From positions 1-19,497 of the forward strand of contig CAXTCF010000076.1 of the NCBI GenBank assembly GCA_964242945.1: DNA of 19,497 nucleotides, given 5' to 3'. Both the position numbers and the translations under genes were made by a program. Under the pieces are notes generated by a model. It made no database searches. It saw only the letters and a program-made list of their open reading frames with translations, and was not told the origin of the DNA. Below, in pieces: positions 1 through 8,382 of the stretch (position 1 is the stretch's first letter; each line of letters opens with the position of its first letter). Origin of the DNA: Mesorhizobium_B sp964242945 (GTDB taxonomy: Bacteria > Pseudomonadota > Alphaproteobacteria > Rhizobiales > Rhizobiaceae).

Positions 1-105
1 CTCGACGGTCAGCTTCTGGTTCCACTCCCACGTCTTCGGAAACGGGTTGCAGCCGCTTGACACCAGCGCCACCAGCAAAACCGCAAACACTCGTCCTGCC
101 CGCAT
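1..105 (-). CDS. Putative lipoprotein, N-terminal fragment (runs off the window)
   Basis: The first 35 codons of a minus-strand gene are visible, starting at an ATG at 105; the rest lies beyond the left edge. The N-terminus is a lipoprotein signal: basic start (MRAGR), a hydrophobic stretch (VFAVLLVALV) and a lipobox ending SSGC with Cys19, followed by NPFPKTWEWNQKLTVE. By family knowledge, such a cysteine is lipidated after signal peptidase II cleavage. A purine-rich stretch (GGAAGAGGCGAGG) lies upstream of the ATG. The gene diverges from the MATE transporter, with an 88-nt gap holding both starts. No function can be assigned from the fragment. Confidence 0.7.
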   Translation of the reverse strand, partial: MRAGRVFAVLLVALVSSGCNPFPKTWEWNQKLTVE

Positions 106-193
106 GGCCAGCCTCGCCTCTTCCGTGTGGCAGCGTCGTGCGTAAGCGTGTAGATCGCGTGAAATCCCGCCCGCAAATGCCGGAAGCACGCGC

Positions 194-1642
194 ATGACCG
201 AAGCAGAAGCGCACAACCCGGCCGCGACGCTGCCTCCCGCCCAGGCCGCGAAGTTCACCACCGGCTCGACCATGCGCCACGTGGTCGTCATGACGGGGAC
301 CGGCTCGGTCGGACTGATCGCTATCTTCTTCGTGGATGCGCTGAACCTGTTCTACATCTCGCGCCTCGGCGTGGCCGAGCTTGCGGCAGCCGTCGGCTTC
401 GCCTCGACGCTGCTGTTCTTCACGCTTTCCGTCTCCATTGGCTTCACCATCGCCTGCGGCGTGCTGGTTTCGCGGGCGCTGGGGCGGGGCGAGCGGGAAA
501 CGGCGGCGCAGATGGGCGGCGCTTCGATGGTCTATATGGGTCTCGCAAGCGGCCTGATCACGCTCGCCGTGTGGCCGTTCCTGGAAGACCTGCTGCACCT
601 CATCGGCGCTTCCGGCGAGACGCTGGCGCTTTCCCTGCGCTTCCTGCGCATCGTCATGCTGTCCACGCCGGTCGTGGCGCTGGGCATGTGCACCACCGGC
701 ATCCTGCGTGGGCAGGGCGACGCGCCGCGCGCCATGTATGTGACGCTGGGCAGCGGATTGGCCGCCGCCGTGCTCGATCCGCTGCTGATCTTCGGGTTCG
801 GCTGGGGGCTGGACGGGGCGGCGATCTCCACCGTCCTGTCGCGCTTCATCCTGCTCGGCATCGGCTGGTGGGGCGCCAAGCACGTCCACCACCTCGTCCA
901 CCTGCCCGACTGGACGCGGCTCAAAGCCGCGTTCCGCCCGTTCTTCGCCATCGGCCTGCCGGCCGTGCTGACGCAGCTCGCCACGCCGGTCGGCAACACC
1001 TATGTCACGACGCAGATGGCGCGCTTCGGCGACGACGCGGTGGCCGGCTGGGCGGTGATCGGGCGGCTGCTGCCCGTCGCCTTCGGCGTGATCTTCGCGC
1101 TGTCCGGCGCGGTCGGGCCGATCCTCGGCCAGAATTACGGCGCCCGCCTTTATGGACGCGTGACCCAGACGATGCGCGACAGCCTCCTGTTCACGCTGGT
1201 CTATGTCCTGGCGGTTTGGGCGCTGCTCGCCCTCTTTTCCCATCCGATCGCAGACCTGTTCGGGGCGAAGGGCCAGGCGCGCGACCTGATCGTCTTCTTT
1301 TGCACCCTTGTGGCGGGATCGTTCCTGTTCAACGGCGCGATCTTCGTGGCGTCCGCCGCTTTCAACAATCTCGGCTTTCCCACCTATTCCACCTTCTTCA
1401 ACTGGGGCCGCGCCACGCTGGGGGTGATACCCTTCGTCTGGCTCGGCGCTCAGTTGTTCGGCGCCAAGGGCGTGCTGGCCGGATGGGGGCTGGGCGCCGT
1501 GGTGTTCGGGATCGCGTCGGTGATCGTCTGCTTCCGCGTGGTGCGGCAGATCGGCGAGACAACGTTGGAAGCCGGGTCTCCCAGCCCGCCGCGTTCCGCC
1601 GAGTCGCCCTTCTCCAGCGAAAAGGCTGCGACGGCGGGGTAA
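194..1642 (+). CDS. MATE family efflux transporter
   Basis: A 482-residue, strongly hydrophobic protein with about twelve membrane segments in two homologous halves, the normal size and layout of multidrug and toxin extrusion (MATE) transporters. Segments in the first half include LIAIFFVDALNLFYISRLG and the region around VGFASTLLFFTLSVSIGF. The second half restarts near FFAIGLPAVLTQLATPVGN and contains the MATE-like GPILGQNYGA. MATE proteins export cationic drugs or metabolites using Na+ or H+ gradients; the substrate cannot be read here. The ATG at 194 has GGAAG 7 nt upstream. The tail is polar (GSPSPPRSAESP). The stop lies 6 nt from the convergent patatin stop, with no terminator visible in that gap. 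Confidence 0.92.
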   Translation: MTEAEAHNPAATLPPAQAAKFTTGSTMRHVVVMTGTGSVGLIAIFFVDALNLFYISRLGVAELAAAVGFASTLLFFTLSVSIGFTIACGVLVSRALGRGERETAAQMGGASMVYMGLASGLITLAVWPFLEDLLHLIGASGETLALSLRFLRIVMLSTPVVALGMCTTGILRGQGDAPRAMYVTLGSGLAAAVLDPLLIFGFGWGLDGAAISTVLSRFILLGIGWWGAKHVHHLVHLPDWTRLKAAFRPFFAIGLPAVLTQLATPVGNTYVTTQMARFGDDAVAGWAVIGRLLPVAFGVIFALSGAVGPILGQNYGARLYGRVTQTMRDSLLFTLVYVLAVWALLALFSHPIADLFGAKGQARDLIVFFCTLVAGSFLFNGAIFVASAAFNNLGFPTYSTFFNWGRATLGVIPFVWLGAQLFGAKGVLAGWGLGAVVFGIASVIVCFRVVRQIGETTLEAGSPSPPRSAESPFSSEKAATAG

Positions 1643-1648
1643 CAGCTT

Positions 1649-2494
1649 CTACCGTCGTTCCTCCCAGCGCAGAAGGGCGGCGTCCACCGCCCGCTTGGTC
1701 TCTTCCTTGAGGCCTGCCGTTTCCGCCAGCACCGTTTCGATCTTCAGAAAATCCAGCACGCGGAAGCGCGACACGGCGTCGGGCCGGAGCAGGACGTCGG
1801 GCTTGTGGCGGCGAAGCTTTTCCGCGCTGATCGCGCCCATCATCAACTGGCTGGCGCCGAACATCAGGTCGATCGCGCCGACTGGGGTGTCCGCGCTGCC
1901 GGTCGGGGCACCGACCACGTCCACCGCGAGGATGATGTCTGCCCTGCCTTCGAGCAGGTCGAACGGCACGGGATTGCAGATGCCGCCGTCCACCAGCAGC
2001 CGTCCCTCGTGCCGGACCGGCCGGAACAGCGCGGGAATCGCCGCGGAGGCGGCAAGCGCCTGGGGCAGATCGCCCTGGTCCAGCACGACCGGCCCATTGC
2101 CGAAGAAGTCGGTCGCCGTCACCTGAAGCGGGATCGGCAAGCCTTCGAAGGCGGCGGGGATCGCGTCGGGCAGGAACGCCCGCAGGATGCGTTCGAGGTC
2201 GAACTGGGCGACGCGCAAACCGCCCATCAACGCTCCGAGCGAGCCGGGCCGCGACCGCCAGAGCCGGCCGGCTACCGCGCTGCGCCGTCCGAGCGAGGCA
2301 AGCAGATGATCGCGGATGGCCGCTCCGCTCATCCCGGCGGCAACCCCCGCCCCCATCAGCGCACCGATGGAGGAACCGGCGACCGCGTGAACGGGGAGAC
2401 CGAGTTCCTCCAGGGCGTCGATGACATGGAGGTGCGCCAGTCCCCGCGCGCCGCCCCCGCCCAAGGCTAGGCCAAGGCGCGGGGTGGATGTCAC
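1649..2494 (-). CDS. Patatin-like phospholipase, RssA family
   Basis: A 281-residue patatin-fold lipid acyl hydrolase. The oxyanion-hole glycine motif GGGGARG is at residues 12-18, the nucleophile elbow G-S-S42-I-G at 40-44, and the catalytic aspartate in DGG at 169-171, giving the Ser/Asp dyad of this family. Length and motif spacing match the RssA/YchK-like bacterial subgroup. There is no signal peptide, so it is probably cytoplasmic or peripheral on the inner membrane. The start is a GTG at 2494 that overlaps the TGA of the upstream M16 gene (GTGA), so translation is probably coupled. It is the last gene of the minus-strand cluster. The physiological substrate is unknown. Confidence 0.9.
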   Translation of the reverse strand: MTSTPRLGLALGGGGARGLAHLHVIDALEELGLPVHAVAGSSIGALMGAGVAAGMSGAAIRDHLLASLGRRSAVAGRLWRSRPGSLGALMGGLRVAQFDLERILRAFLPDAIPAAFEGLPIPLQVTATDFFGNGPVVLDQGDLPQALAASAAIPALFRPVRHEGRLLVDGGICNPVPFDLLEGRADIILAVDVVGAPTGSADTPVGAIDLMFGASQLMMGAISAEKLRRHKPDVLLRPDAVSRFRVLDFLKIETVLAETAGLKEETKRAVDAALLRWEERR

Positions 2495-3816
2495 GGCTTT
2501 TGAGCGGGAGCGGCCGGGCCGACCACCAGAACGGCAGGCTTCGCCGTCAGCAGGTCGCGGGCAGCCTGCTTCACCTGCTCGATCGTCACGCCGTTGATCA
2601 GCCCGGCGCGGCGGTCGATGTAATCGATGCCGAGATGGTCGAGTTGCAACTGCACCAGCGTGTTGGAGATGTCCGAGGAGGAGTCGAGCGCGTTGATGGC
2701 ATAGGCGCCGACCACATATTTCTTGGTCGCGGCAAGCTCTTCCGGCGTCGGGCCTTCCGCCGCCATGCGTGCGACGGTTTCGCGGATCACACCGAGCGTT
2801 TCCTCCGCCCTTTGCGCGTTGGTCGCCGTGCCGATCGAAAGCAGCTCGGCATGATCGTAATCGACCAGCGAAGCGGAAACGCCGTAGGCCAGACCCCGCT
2901 TTTCCCTCACTTCGTCGAACAGGCGCGAGCCCAGGCCGTCGCCGCCCAGGATCTGCGTCATGAGATAGGCCGCGAAGTAGCCGGGGTCTTCGCGGCTGAC
3001 GCCCGGAAAGGCCAACGCCACAGTTGCCTGCGGCAGCGGATAGGCGAAGCGCACTTCCTGCGCCAGCTTCGGCGTGACGTTCGGAACCGGCGTCAAATCG
3101 GCCTTCTCCGGCAGCGAGCCGAATACCTCGTCCAGCTTGGCTTTCAGCGTTTCCGCGTCGATTGCGCCGACGACGGCGACCACGAGGTTGGAGCGCGCAA
3201 ACTGGCCGTCGTGAAAGGCGTGCAGGTCGGCGGGCGTCACCTTGGCCAGGGACGCTTCGCTGCCGTCGTCATCGCGGGCGTAGGGGTGGTCGCCGTAAAG
3301 CGCGGTGCGCCACTGATCCTGCGCCAGCTTGTCCGGGTCTCGTTCGCTTCCTTTGATGCCGGAAAGGATCTGGCCGCGGATGCGCTCGAACGGCCCGGCG
3401 TCGAAGCGCGGCTCGTTCACGGCGAGGCGGAGCAGGTCGAAGGCCTCGTCGCGCGACTCGGCCAAAGTGCGCATCGAACCGAACAGCGCGTCGCGTCCCT
3501 CGGCAAAGCTCATCTCTGCGCCGGAGTCATCGAGCTTCGACTGGAAAGCCTGGTTGTCCAGATTGCCGGCACCCTCGTCGAACATGCCGGTCATCAGGTT
3601 GGCCAGCCCCTCCTTGCCCTGCGGGTCCTGGGAGGAGCCGCCTTTGAAGGCGAAGCGCAGCGTGACGATGGGCACGGTGCTGTCCGGCACGAACCAGGCG
3701 TGGATGCCCTTCGGCGTAACGACCTCCTGGATCGTCACGGCACCGGCAGGCGCAGCAAAAAAGGCCAGGGCGCAGCCAAGCGCAGCGCGCAGGCGCGCAG
3801 GGGAAGAGCAGGTCAT
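2491..3816 (-). CDS. M16 family peptidase-like protein, non-catalytic partner
   Basis: A 441-residue protein with a Sec-type signal peptide (basic start, then a hydrophobic core ending AAPAGA near residue 27), so probably periplasmic. It has the two M16 (pitrilysin-like) domains, and the C-terminal half includes GLGSRLFDEVREKRGLAYGV, typical of M16C. The zinc site is lost: where the upstream partner has G-I-A-H-F-F-E-H, this protein reads G-L-A-N-L-M-T-G (residues 70-77), so the ligand positions are Asn, Thr and Gly. Paired active and inactive M16 subunits are well known (mitochondrial processing peptidase, bacterial M16B pairs). Start and stop overlap the neighbouring genes by 4 nt each (ATGA and GTGA), which suggests a complex made in equal amounts. 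Confidence 0.9.
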   Translation of the reverse strand: MTCSSPARLRAALGCALAFFAAPAGAVTIQEVVTPKGIHAWFVPDSTVPIVTLRFAFKGGSSQDPQGKEGLANLMTGMFDEGAGNLDNQAFQSKLDDSGAEMSFAEGRDALFGSMRTLAESRDEAFDLLRLAVNEPRFDAGPFERIRGQILSGIKGSERDPDKLAQDQWRTALYGDHPYARDDDGSEASLAKVTPADLHAFHDGQFARSNLVVAVVGAIDAETLKAKLDEVFGSLPEKADLTPVPNVTPKLAQEVRFAYPLPQATVALAFPGVSREDPGYFAAYLMTQILGGDGLGSRLFDEVREKRGLAYGVSASLVDYDHAELLSIGTATNAQRAEETLGVIRETVARMAAEGPTPEELAATKKYVVGAYAINALDSSSDISNTLVQLQLDHLGIDYIDRRAGLINGVTIEQVKQAARDLLTAKPAVLVVGPAAPAQKP

Positions 3817-5309
3817 GGCTGGGCACCTCCTGCGGCGGGCTGGCCGGGCTGGACTGCGGGGTCGGCAGAAGGCGCGTCCGCTGCCGGGGCCTCCACCGAC
3901 GGCTGCGGCGCCTCTTTGCCGTCGGCTTCGGCCGGTGTCTCAGCTTCGGCAGGCAGGAGGTAGCCCGCAACAGAATGGCTGGGCGATAGGTACTTCTTGG
4001 CAACCGCTTGCACTTGAGCGGTCGTCACCGCGCGGATGCGGTCGGGCCACTTCTTGACGTCCTCCACCGTGCCGCCGGTGGCAAGCGTTGCGCCGTAGAT
4101 ATTGGCCATGCCTGCGGCGCTGTCGCGCGCGAAGATCATGGCGCGGACGTAGCGGTTTTTTGCTTTGTCCAGTTCGGCATCCGTCACGCCGTCCGCCTGG
4201 AGGCGGGCGATCTCGCCGTCAACCGCCTTTTCCACCTCTTCCAGCGTGTGCTCGCCCTGCGGCGCGCCAAAGACGGCGAAGTTGGTGGGATCGACCGTGG
4301 TTCCCTCGAAATAGGCGCCGGCCGAGGAGGCCAGGCGGTCGCGCACCACAAGGTCTTGGTAGATGCGGCTTTGGAGGCCGCCGCCCAGCACCTCCGAAAG
4401 CAGGTCGATCGCCTCGGCCTCGCCGGGTTCCGCGCTCTCGTAGGAGGGCACGACCCACTGCTTGGAGAAGCTTGGGACCGAGATGCGCTCGTCGCGCATG
4501 GTCACTGCGCGCGAAGCGTTCTGCTCCGGCTCCTGCGGGCGGATGCGCGGCGGCAGGTCGGGACCGCGCGGCACCTTGCCGTAGGTCTCTTCCGCTTGTC
4601 TGCGCACGGCGTCCGGCGTCACGTCGCCGGCCACGATCAGCACGGCGTTGTTGGGCGCATAGTACTTGTCGTAGAAGGCCACCGCATCGGTGCGGTTGAG
4701 CTGCTGCATCTCCTGCAGCCAGCCGATCACCGGAATGCGGTAGGGGTGGTTCTGGAACAGCGTCGCCTGCACCTCCTCGCCGAGCACCGCGTCGGGACTG
4801 TTGTCCACGCGCATGCGCCGCTCTTCGATGATGACGTCGCGCTCCGGGCCGATCACCTGGTCCGTCAGCACGAGGTTGCGCATCCGGTCGGCTTCGAACC
4901 GCATCATCGTCGGCAGCGCGGAAGGCGCCACGGTCTGGTGGAAGGCGGTGTAGTCGGCCGTGGTGAAGGCGTTCTCGTTGCCGCCGATCTCCGTCACGGC
5001 GGCCGAGAACTCGCCTTGCGGATGGTTCTTCGTGCCCTTGAACATCAGGTGCTCGAAGAAGTGCGCGATGCCGGATTTTCCCGGCGGCTCGTCGGCGCTG
5101 CCGATCTTGTACCAGACCATGTGGGTCACGACCGGCGCGCGGTGGTCGGGGATGACCACGACTTCCATGCCGTTGTTGAGAAAGAAATCGGAAACGTCCT
5201 CCAGCGCCTTGGCTGGAGGCGGCTCGGCACTGAATGCGGGAAGTGGCACGAAGGCAAGGAAGGCGCAGATCGCAAGCGGGCAAGTGCCCGGCAGCCTGGT
5301 CCAATTCAT
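3813..5309 (-). CDS. M16 family zinc metallopeptidase (catalytic subunit)
   Basis: A 498-residue secreted metallopeptidase. The inverted zinc motif H83-F-F-E86-H87 is followed about 75 residues later by EE (162-163), which supplies the third ligand. The substrate-strand motif GGNENAFTTADYTAFHQ and the C-terminal GGGLQSRIYQDLVVRDRLAS region complete the family pattern. The start was set to the ATG at 5309, not the longer in-frame start at 5387. From 5309 the protein begins with a signal peptide (MNWTRLPGTCPLAICAFLAF, then cleavage near AFSA), and GAGGAA lies 9 nt upstream. The last 50 or so residues are Ala/Pro/Glu-rich and probably disordered. ATGA overlap couples it to the inactive M16 partner, so it is probably periplasmic, degrading peptides or processing proteins. 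Confidence 0.93.
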   Translation of the reverse strand: MNWTRLPGTCPLAICAFLAFVPLPAFSAEPPPAKALEDVSDFFLNNGMEVVVIPDHRAPVVTHMVWYKIGSADEPPGKSGIAHFFEHLMFKGTKNHPQGEFSAAVTEIGGNENAFTTADYTAFHQTVAPSALPTMMRFEADRMRNLVLTDQVIGPERDVIIEERRMRVDNSPDAVLGEEVQATLFQNHPYRIPVIGWLQEMQQLNRTDAVAFYDKYYAPNNAVLIVAGDVTPDAVRRQAEETYGKVPRGPDLPPRIRPQEPEQNASRAVTMRDERISVPSFSKQWVVPSYESAEPGEAEAIDLLSEVLGGGLQSRIYQDLVVRDRLASSAGAYFEGTTVDPTNFAVFGAPQGEHTLEEVEKAVDGEIARLQADGVTDAELDKAKNRYVRAMIFARDSAAGMANIYGATLATGGTVEDVKKWPDRIRAVTTAQVQAVAKKYLSPSHSVAGYLLPAEAETPAEADGKEAPQPSVEAPAADAPSADPAVQPGQPAAGGAQP

Positions 5310-5318
5310 GCGGATGCT

Positions 5319-5324
5319 TTCCTC
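5319..5324 (-). promoter_or_regulatory. Ribosome binding site fixing the M16 protease start
   Basis: GAGGAA on the minus strand, 9 nt before the ATG at 5309. It decides against the longer reading frame from 5387, which would put 26 residues before the signal peptide and overlap the end of rsmD. Confidence 0.7.
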
Positions 5325-5383
5325 AGCTGGTATGCCCGGCGTTCTGTCCAAGCGGAAAACGCCGGAAATGTGTTGGCTGCCGG

Positions 5384-5956
5384 TCACGAAGGCGGCAGCG
5401 CCCCCGCCACGATAAAGCGCACGACCGTGTCGCCGTAAGCGCGGGTATCTTCCAGCGTGAAGCCGGCGGGAACTTCGAAGGGTGCGTTTGCCGCCTCTTC
5501 CACGACGCAGAGCGCTTCAGGCAGCAGCCAGCCGCCGGCCAGCGCGCCGTTGAGCGCCGGCTCGGCGAAACCCTTGCCGTAAGGTGGGTCCGCGAAGAGC
5601 AGGCCGAAGGGCGGGATCGTGCCGGCGCTGCCCAGCCGCGTCGCATCGCGCCGGAAGATCTTGGCCCGGCCGGTGAGGTTGAGCGCCTCGACGTTGTCGC
5701 GGATCAAGCCGCGGGCCTCAGCGCTTTCCTCCACGAACAGGCAGCTTGCTGCCCCGCGCGAAAGCGCTTCCAGCCCCAGCGCGCCGGTGCCGGCGAAAAG
5801 GTCGAGCACGCGCGCGTTTGCCAGCCGGCCGGGAAACCGATGCTCCAGCACGTTGAAGACGGCTTCGCGCGTGCGGTCGCTGGTCGGACGGGTTGTGCGG
5901 GCATCCTTGGGGGCGCTGAGGGGCCGCCCGCGGAACTCGCCGCCGACGATCCGCAT
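5384..5956 (-). CDS. rsmD: 16S rRNA (guanine(966)-N2)-methyltransferase RsmD
   Basis: A 190-residue class I SAM-dependent methyltransferase of the RsmD family, which methylates G966 of 16S rRNA in the small subunit. It opens with the family signature MRIVGGEFRGR, continues with TRPTSDRTREAVFN (residues 22-35), has the SAM-binding LDLFAGTGALGLEA at 51-64, and the catalytic DPPY at 123-126. Length is normal. The start at 5956 lies 5 nt after the rluB stop on the same strand, so the two rRNA modification genes are probably co-transcribed. The gap to the M16 protease start is 74 nt. Confidence 0.95.
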   Translation of the reverse strand: MRIVGGEFRGRPLSAPKDARTTRPTSDRTREAVFNVLEHRFPGRLANARVLDLFAGTGALGLEALSRGAASCLFVEESAEARGLIRDNVEALNLTGRAKIFRRDATRLGSAGTIPPFGLLFADPPYGKGFAEPALNGALAGGWLLPEALCVVEEAANAPFEVPAGFTLEDTRAYGDTVVRFIVAGALPPS

Positions 5957-5961
5957 CCGGC

Positions 5962-7842
5962 CTAACGATCACCGCGATTGTTGTCGCGCGGCTTGAACGG
6001 CCGCTTGGCCGCGCCCGGCTTGCCGCCGGAAGGTTGATATCCTCCCGCCGGCTTGAACCCCGAAGGTTTGCCTTCCCGCCGCTCTCCCTCCGGGCGAGGG
6101 CGCTTGTCGAACCGTTTCTCGCCGCCGCCGTCGGGGCGCGGGCCGGTGCCGTAGGGCTTTCCCGCACCCGACGGACGCGGACCTTTGCGGAACGGCTTGG
6201 CAGCGCCGTCGGGGCGAGCCTCGCCGGAGACCGCGCGGGGCTTGCCGTCGCCGCGGGGACGCTCGCGGAAAGGTTTTCCTTCGCCGCCGCCTTCACGCGG
6301 CGCGCCGTTGAAGGGATGCTGCTGCGGACGATCCTCTCCGCCGGGGCGACGCTGGGGCCGGCTCTCCCGCCGCTCGTCCGGGTTGAACCGCGCCGGGCGC
6401 TCCCCTTCTTCGCGCGGGCGGCGCGGCCGGAAGTCACCGCTCTCTCTGCTTCTGTTGTCGTCCCGTGGCGGTCTCGACCGAAAGTCCTGGCGCGGTGCGC
6501 GTTCTTCGCCGCCTGGGGCATCACCTTCCCGGCGTTCGCGCGGCTTTCCCTCCCTGCGTTCTCCGCCGCCATCGCGGAAAGGTTTTGGGCCGCGCGGTTT
6601 GAACGGCCGGTCGCCTTCCTGCCGCGCGGGACGGGGGCTGGCGGCAGCCTTGTCCTTGCTCAGGGGACGGGCGCCCGGCGCCATCCAGACATTGGCGGTA
6701 CGCGGCCTCGGCTCCGGCCGGGCCTCTTCCTGACGGTCACGGCCGGGCTTGGCGCCAGACCCTTTCCCGAACGACCGCGGCCGGTCCGGCTTCGTGCCGA
6801 GCCTTTTCAGCCCGTCTTCCCGGAAGCGTTCGCGCTCGCGCTTGCGGTTCTTGATCAGCCCGCCCTCGCCCGGCTCCGGTCTTGGCGCATCGCGCTTGGC
6901 CACTGGCGTTTCCGGTTCGCTGCCCCGCACGGTCGGGCGGTTGCTGAAGGGCTGGCGGATCTCAGCCTCGAAATCCGCACCCGACTCCTCGATCAGCCGC
7001 TCACCCAGCTGGTCGCGCAGCATGCGGCCCTTGATCTCCTGAACGTGACCTTCTTCGAGTTCGCCCAGCTGAAACGGCCCATAGGAGATGCGGATCAGGC
7101 GGTTCACTTCCAGGCCGAGCGAGCCGAGCACGTTCTTGACTTCGCGGTTCTTGCCTTCGCGAAGCCCGAGCGTCAGCCAGGCATTGCTTCCTTGCGTGCG
7201 CTCAAGCTCCGCCTCGATGGCGCCGTAAAACACGCCGTCCACCGCGACGCCCTCGCGCAACTCCTTGAGCTTCGCCTCATCCACCGCTCCGTGCACGCGG
7301 GCGCGGTAACGGCGCAGCCAGCCGGTGGCGGGCAGTTCCAGGACGCGGGCCAAGCCGCCGTCATTGGTGAGCAGCAGCAGGCCTTCCGTGTTGATGTCCA
7401 GGCGCCCGACCGTCATCACGCGCGGCAGGCCTTCGGGCAGCGCGTCGAACACGGTCCGCCGCCCTTCCGGGTCGCGGTTGGTGGTGACGATGCCCGCCGG
7501 CTTGTGGAACAGGAAAAGCCGCGTGCGCTCCGGCTCCGGTATGGCTTGGCCGTCGAGTTCGATCCGGTCACCGGGCTGCACGTTGAAGGCCGGTGAGGAC
7601 AGGACCTGCCCGTTCACGCGCACGCGCCCGTCGGTGATCAGGGACTCGGCCTCGCGGCGCGAAGAGATGCCGGCGCGCGCCAGCCGCTTGGCGATGCGCT
7701 CGCCTGCGGAGGCGTCCTCTTCCTGCCGATCCTGGCGGCGGTTGAAGGACCGCTTCGGGTCGCGCTCGCCGCGCTCCGGCCGCTCAGCGCCTTCGCGGCG
7801 GGAAAAGGGCGCGCGCCGCCGTTTGTCGGGTTCGTCGTTCAT
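5962..7842 (-). CDS. RluB-like rRNA pseudouridine synthase with a long Arg/Gly/Pro-rich tail
   Basis: A 626-residue protein whose catalytic part is a RsuA/RluB/RluE-type pseudouridine synthase. An S4 RNA-binding domain covers about residues 47-95 (RIAKRLARAGISSRREAE), and the catalytic motif GRLDINTEGLLLLTNDG is at 146-162 with Asp149 as nucleophile. RluB converts U2605 of 23S rRNA to pseudouridine; that this is the RluB rather than the RsuA or RluE subtype is inferred from the long architecture. Residues 1-46 and roughly 290-626 are low-complexity, rich in Arg, Gly, Pro, Glu and Lys, and predicted disordered, making the protein more than twice the usual 250-300 residues. First gene of the minus-strand cluster, diverging from tadA with only 36 nt between starts. 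Confidence 0.9.
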   Translation of the reverse strand: MNDEPDKRRRAPFSRREGAERPERGERDPKRSFNRRQDRQEEDASAGERIAKRLARAGISSRREAESLITDGRVRVNGQVLSSPAFNVQPGDRIELDGQAIPEPERTRLFLFHKPAGIVTTNRDPEGRRTVFDALPEGLPRVMTVGRLDINTEGLLLLTNDGGLARVLELPATGWLRRYRARVHGAVDEAKLKELREGVAVDGVFYGAIEAELERTQGSNAWLTLGLREGKNREVKNVLGSLGLEVNRLIRISYGPFQLGELEEGHVQEIKGRMLRDQLGERLIEESGADFEAEIRQPFSNRPTVRGSEPETPVAKRDAPRPEPGEGGLIKNRKRERERFREDGLKRLGTKPDRPRSFGKGSGAKPGRDRQEEARPEPRPRTANVWMAPGARPLSKDKAAASPRPARQEGDRPFKPRGPKPFRDGGGERREGKPRERREGDAPGGEERAPRQDFRSRPPRDDNRSRESGDFRPRRPREEGERPARFNPDERRESRPQRRPGGEDRPQQHPFNGAPREGGGEGKPFRERPRGDGKPRAVSGEARPDGAAKPFRKGPRPSGAGKPYGTGPRPDGGGEKRFDKRPRPEGERREGKPSGFKPAGGYQPSGGKPGAAKRPFKPRDNNRGDR

Positions 7843-7878
7843 CTGGCTTTCTTGTGTTTGCGCGGCTAGCTATCAGGG

Positions 7879-8379
7879 ATGGAGCGGTGCCGCGAGGGAA
7901 ATGTAGAATCCACCGCCGCGGTTGCACGCGGCAGCTTCATGGATCTGGCGTTTGCGCAGGCGCAAGCCGCGGCCTTGCGCGGCGAGGTGCCGGTGGGTGC
8001 AGTGATCGTGCGTAACGGATCGGTGCTGGCTGCCGCGGGCAACGAGACGCGGACACTTCGCGACCCGACGGCTCATGCCGAGATGCTGGCGATCCGCAAA
8101 GCCTGCCGCGCGCTCGACGTGGAACGGCTGCCAGACGCCGACCTCTATGTGACGTTGGAGCCCTGCGCCATGTGCGCGGCGGCGATCTCGTTTGCGCGGA
8201 TCAGGCGGCTTTATTTCGGGGCGTCAGACCCGAAAGGCGGCGCGGTGGTCAACGGCCCGCGTTTCTTTGCGAGCCCCACATGCCACCACGCGCCGGAGGT
8301 GTATTCCGGCATCGGGGAGAGCCGAAGCGCGGCGCTTCTCAAAAGTTTCTTCCGGGAAAAGCGTGGTGCAGCGGACTGA
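7879..8379 (+). CDS. tadA: tRNA-specific adenosine deaminase TadA
   Basis: A 166-residue zinc-dependent deaminase that converts the wobble adenosine A34 of tRNA-Arg(ACG) to inosine. The zinc and catalytic motifs are H66-A-E68 and P95-C96-A-M-C99. The C-terminal part PKGGAVVNGPRFFASPTCHHAPEV is the TadA pattern that separates it from cytidine deaminases. The start is uncertain: ATG at 7879 (used here) or ATG at 7939. The longer form keeps the aromatic residue (Phe20) that precedes MDLA and aligns with an aromatic in other TadA proteins, but neither start has a good ribosome binding site. The gene ends 3 nt from the convergent lipoprotein gene. Confidence 0.93.
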   Translation: MERCREGNVESTAAVARGSFMDLAFAQAQAAALRGEVPVGAVIVRNGSVLAAAGNETRTLRDPTAHAEMLAIRKACRALDVERLPDADLYVTLEPCAMCAAAISFARIRRLYFGASDPKGGAVVNGPRFFASPTCHHAPEVYSGIGESRSAALLKSFFREKRGAAD

Positions 8380-8382
8380 GGA

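Noticed and set aside
5310..5387. Longer N-terminus for the M16 protease
   Set aside because: It would place 26 polar residues before the signal peptide and overlap rsmD; the ATG at 5309 has a good ribosome binding site.
2488..5438. Long plus-strand open frames opposite the M16 genes
   Set aside because: These are shadows of the high-GC coding strand; the minus-strand proteins carry all the family motifs and signal peptides.
6000..6900. Repetitive DNA that might be a repeat array or CRISPR
   Set aside because: The repetition reflects Arg/Gly/Pro-rich codons in the rluB tail; there are no regular identical repeats or spacers.
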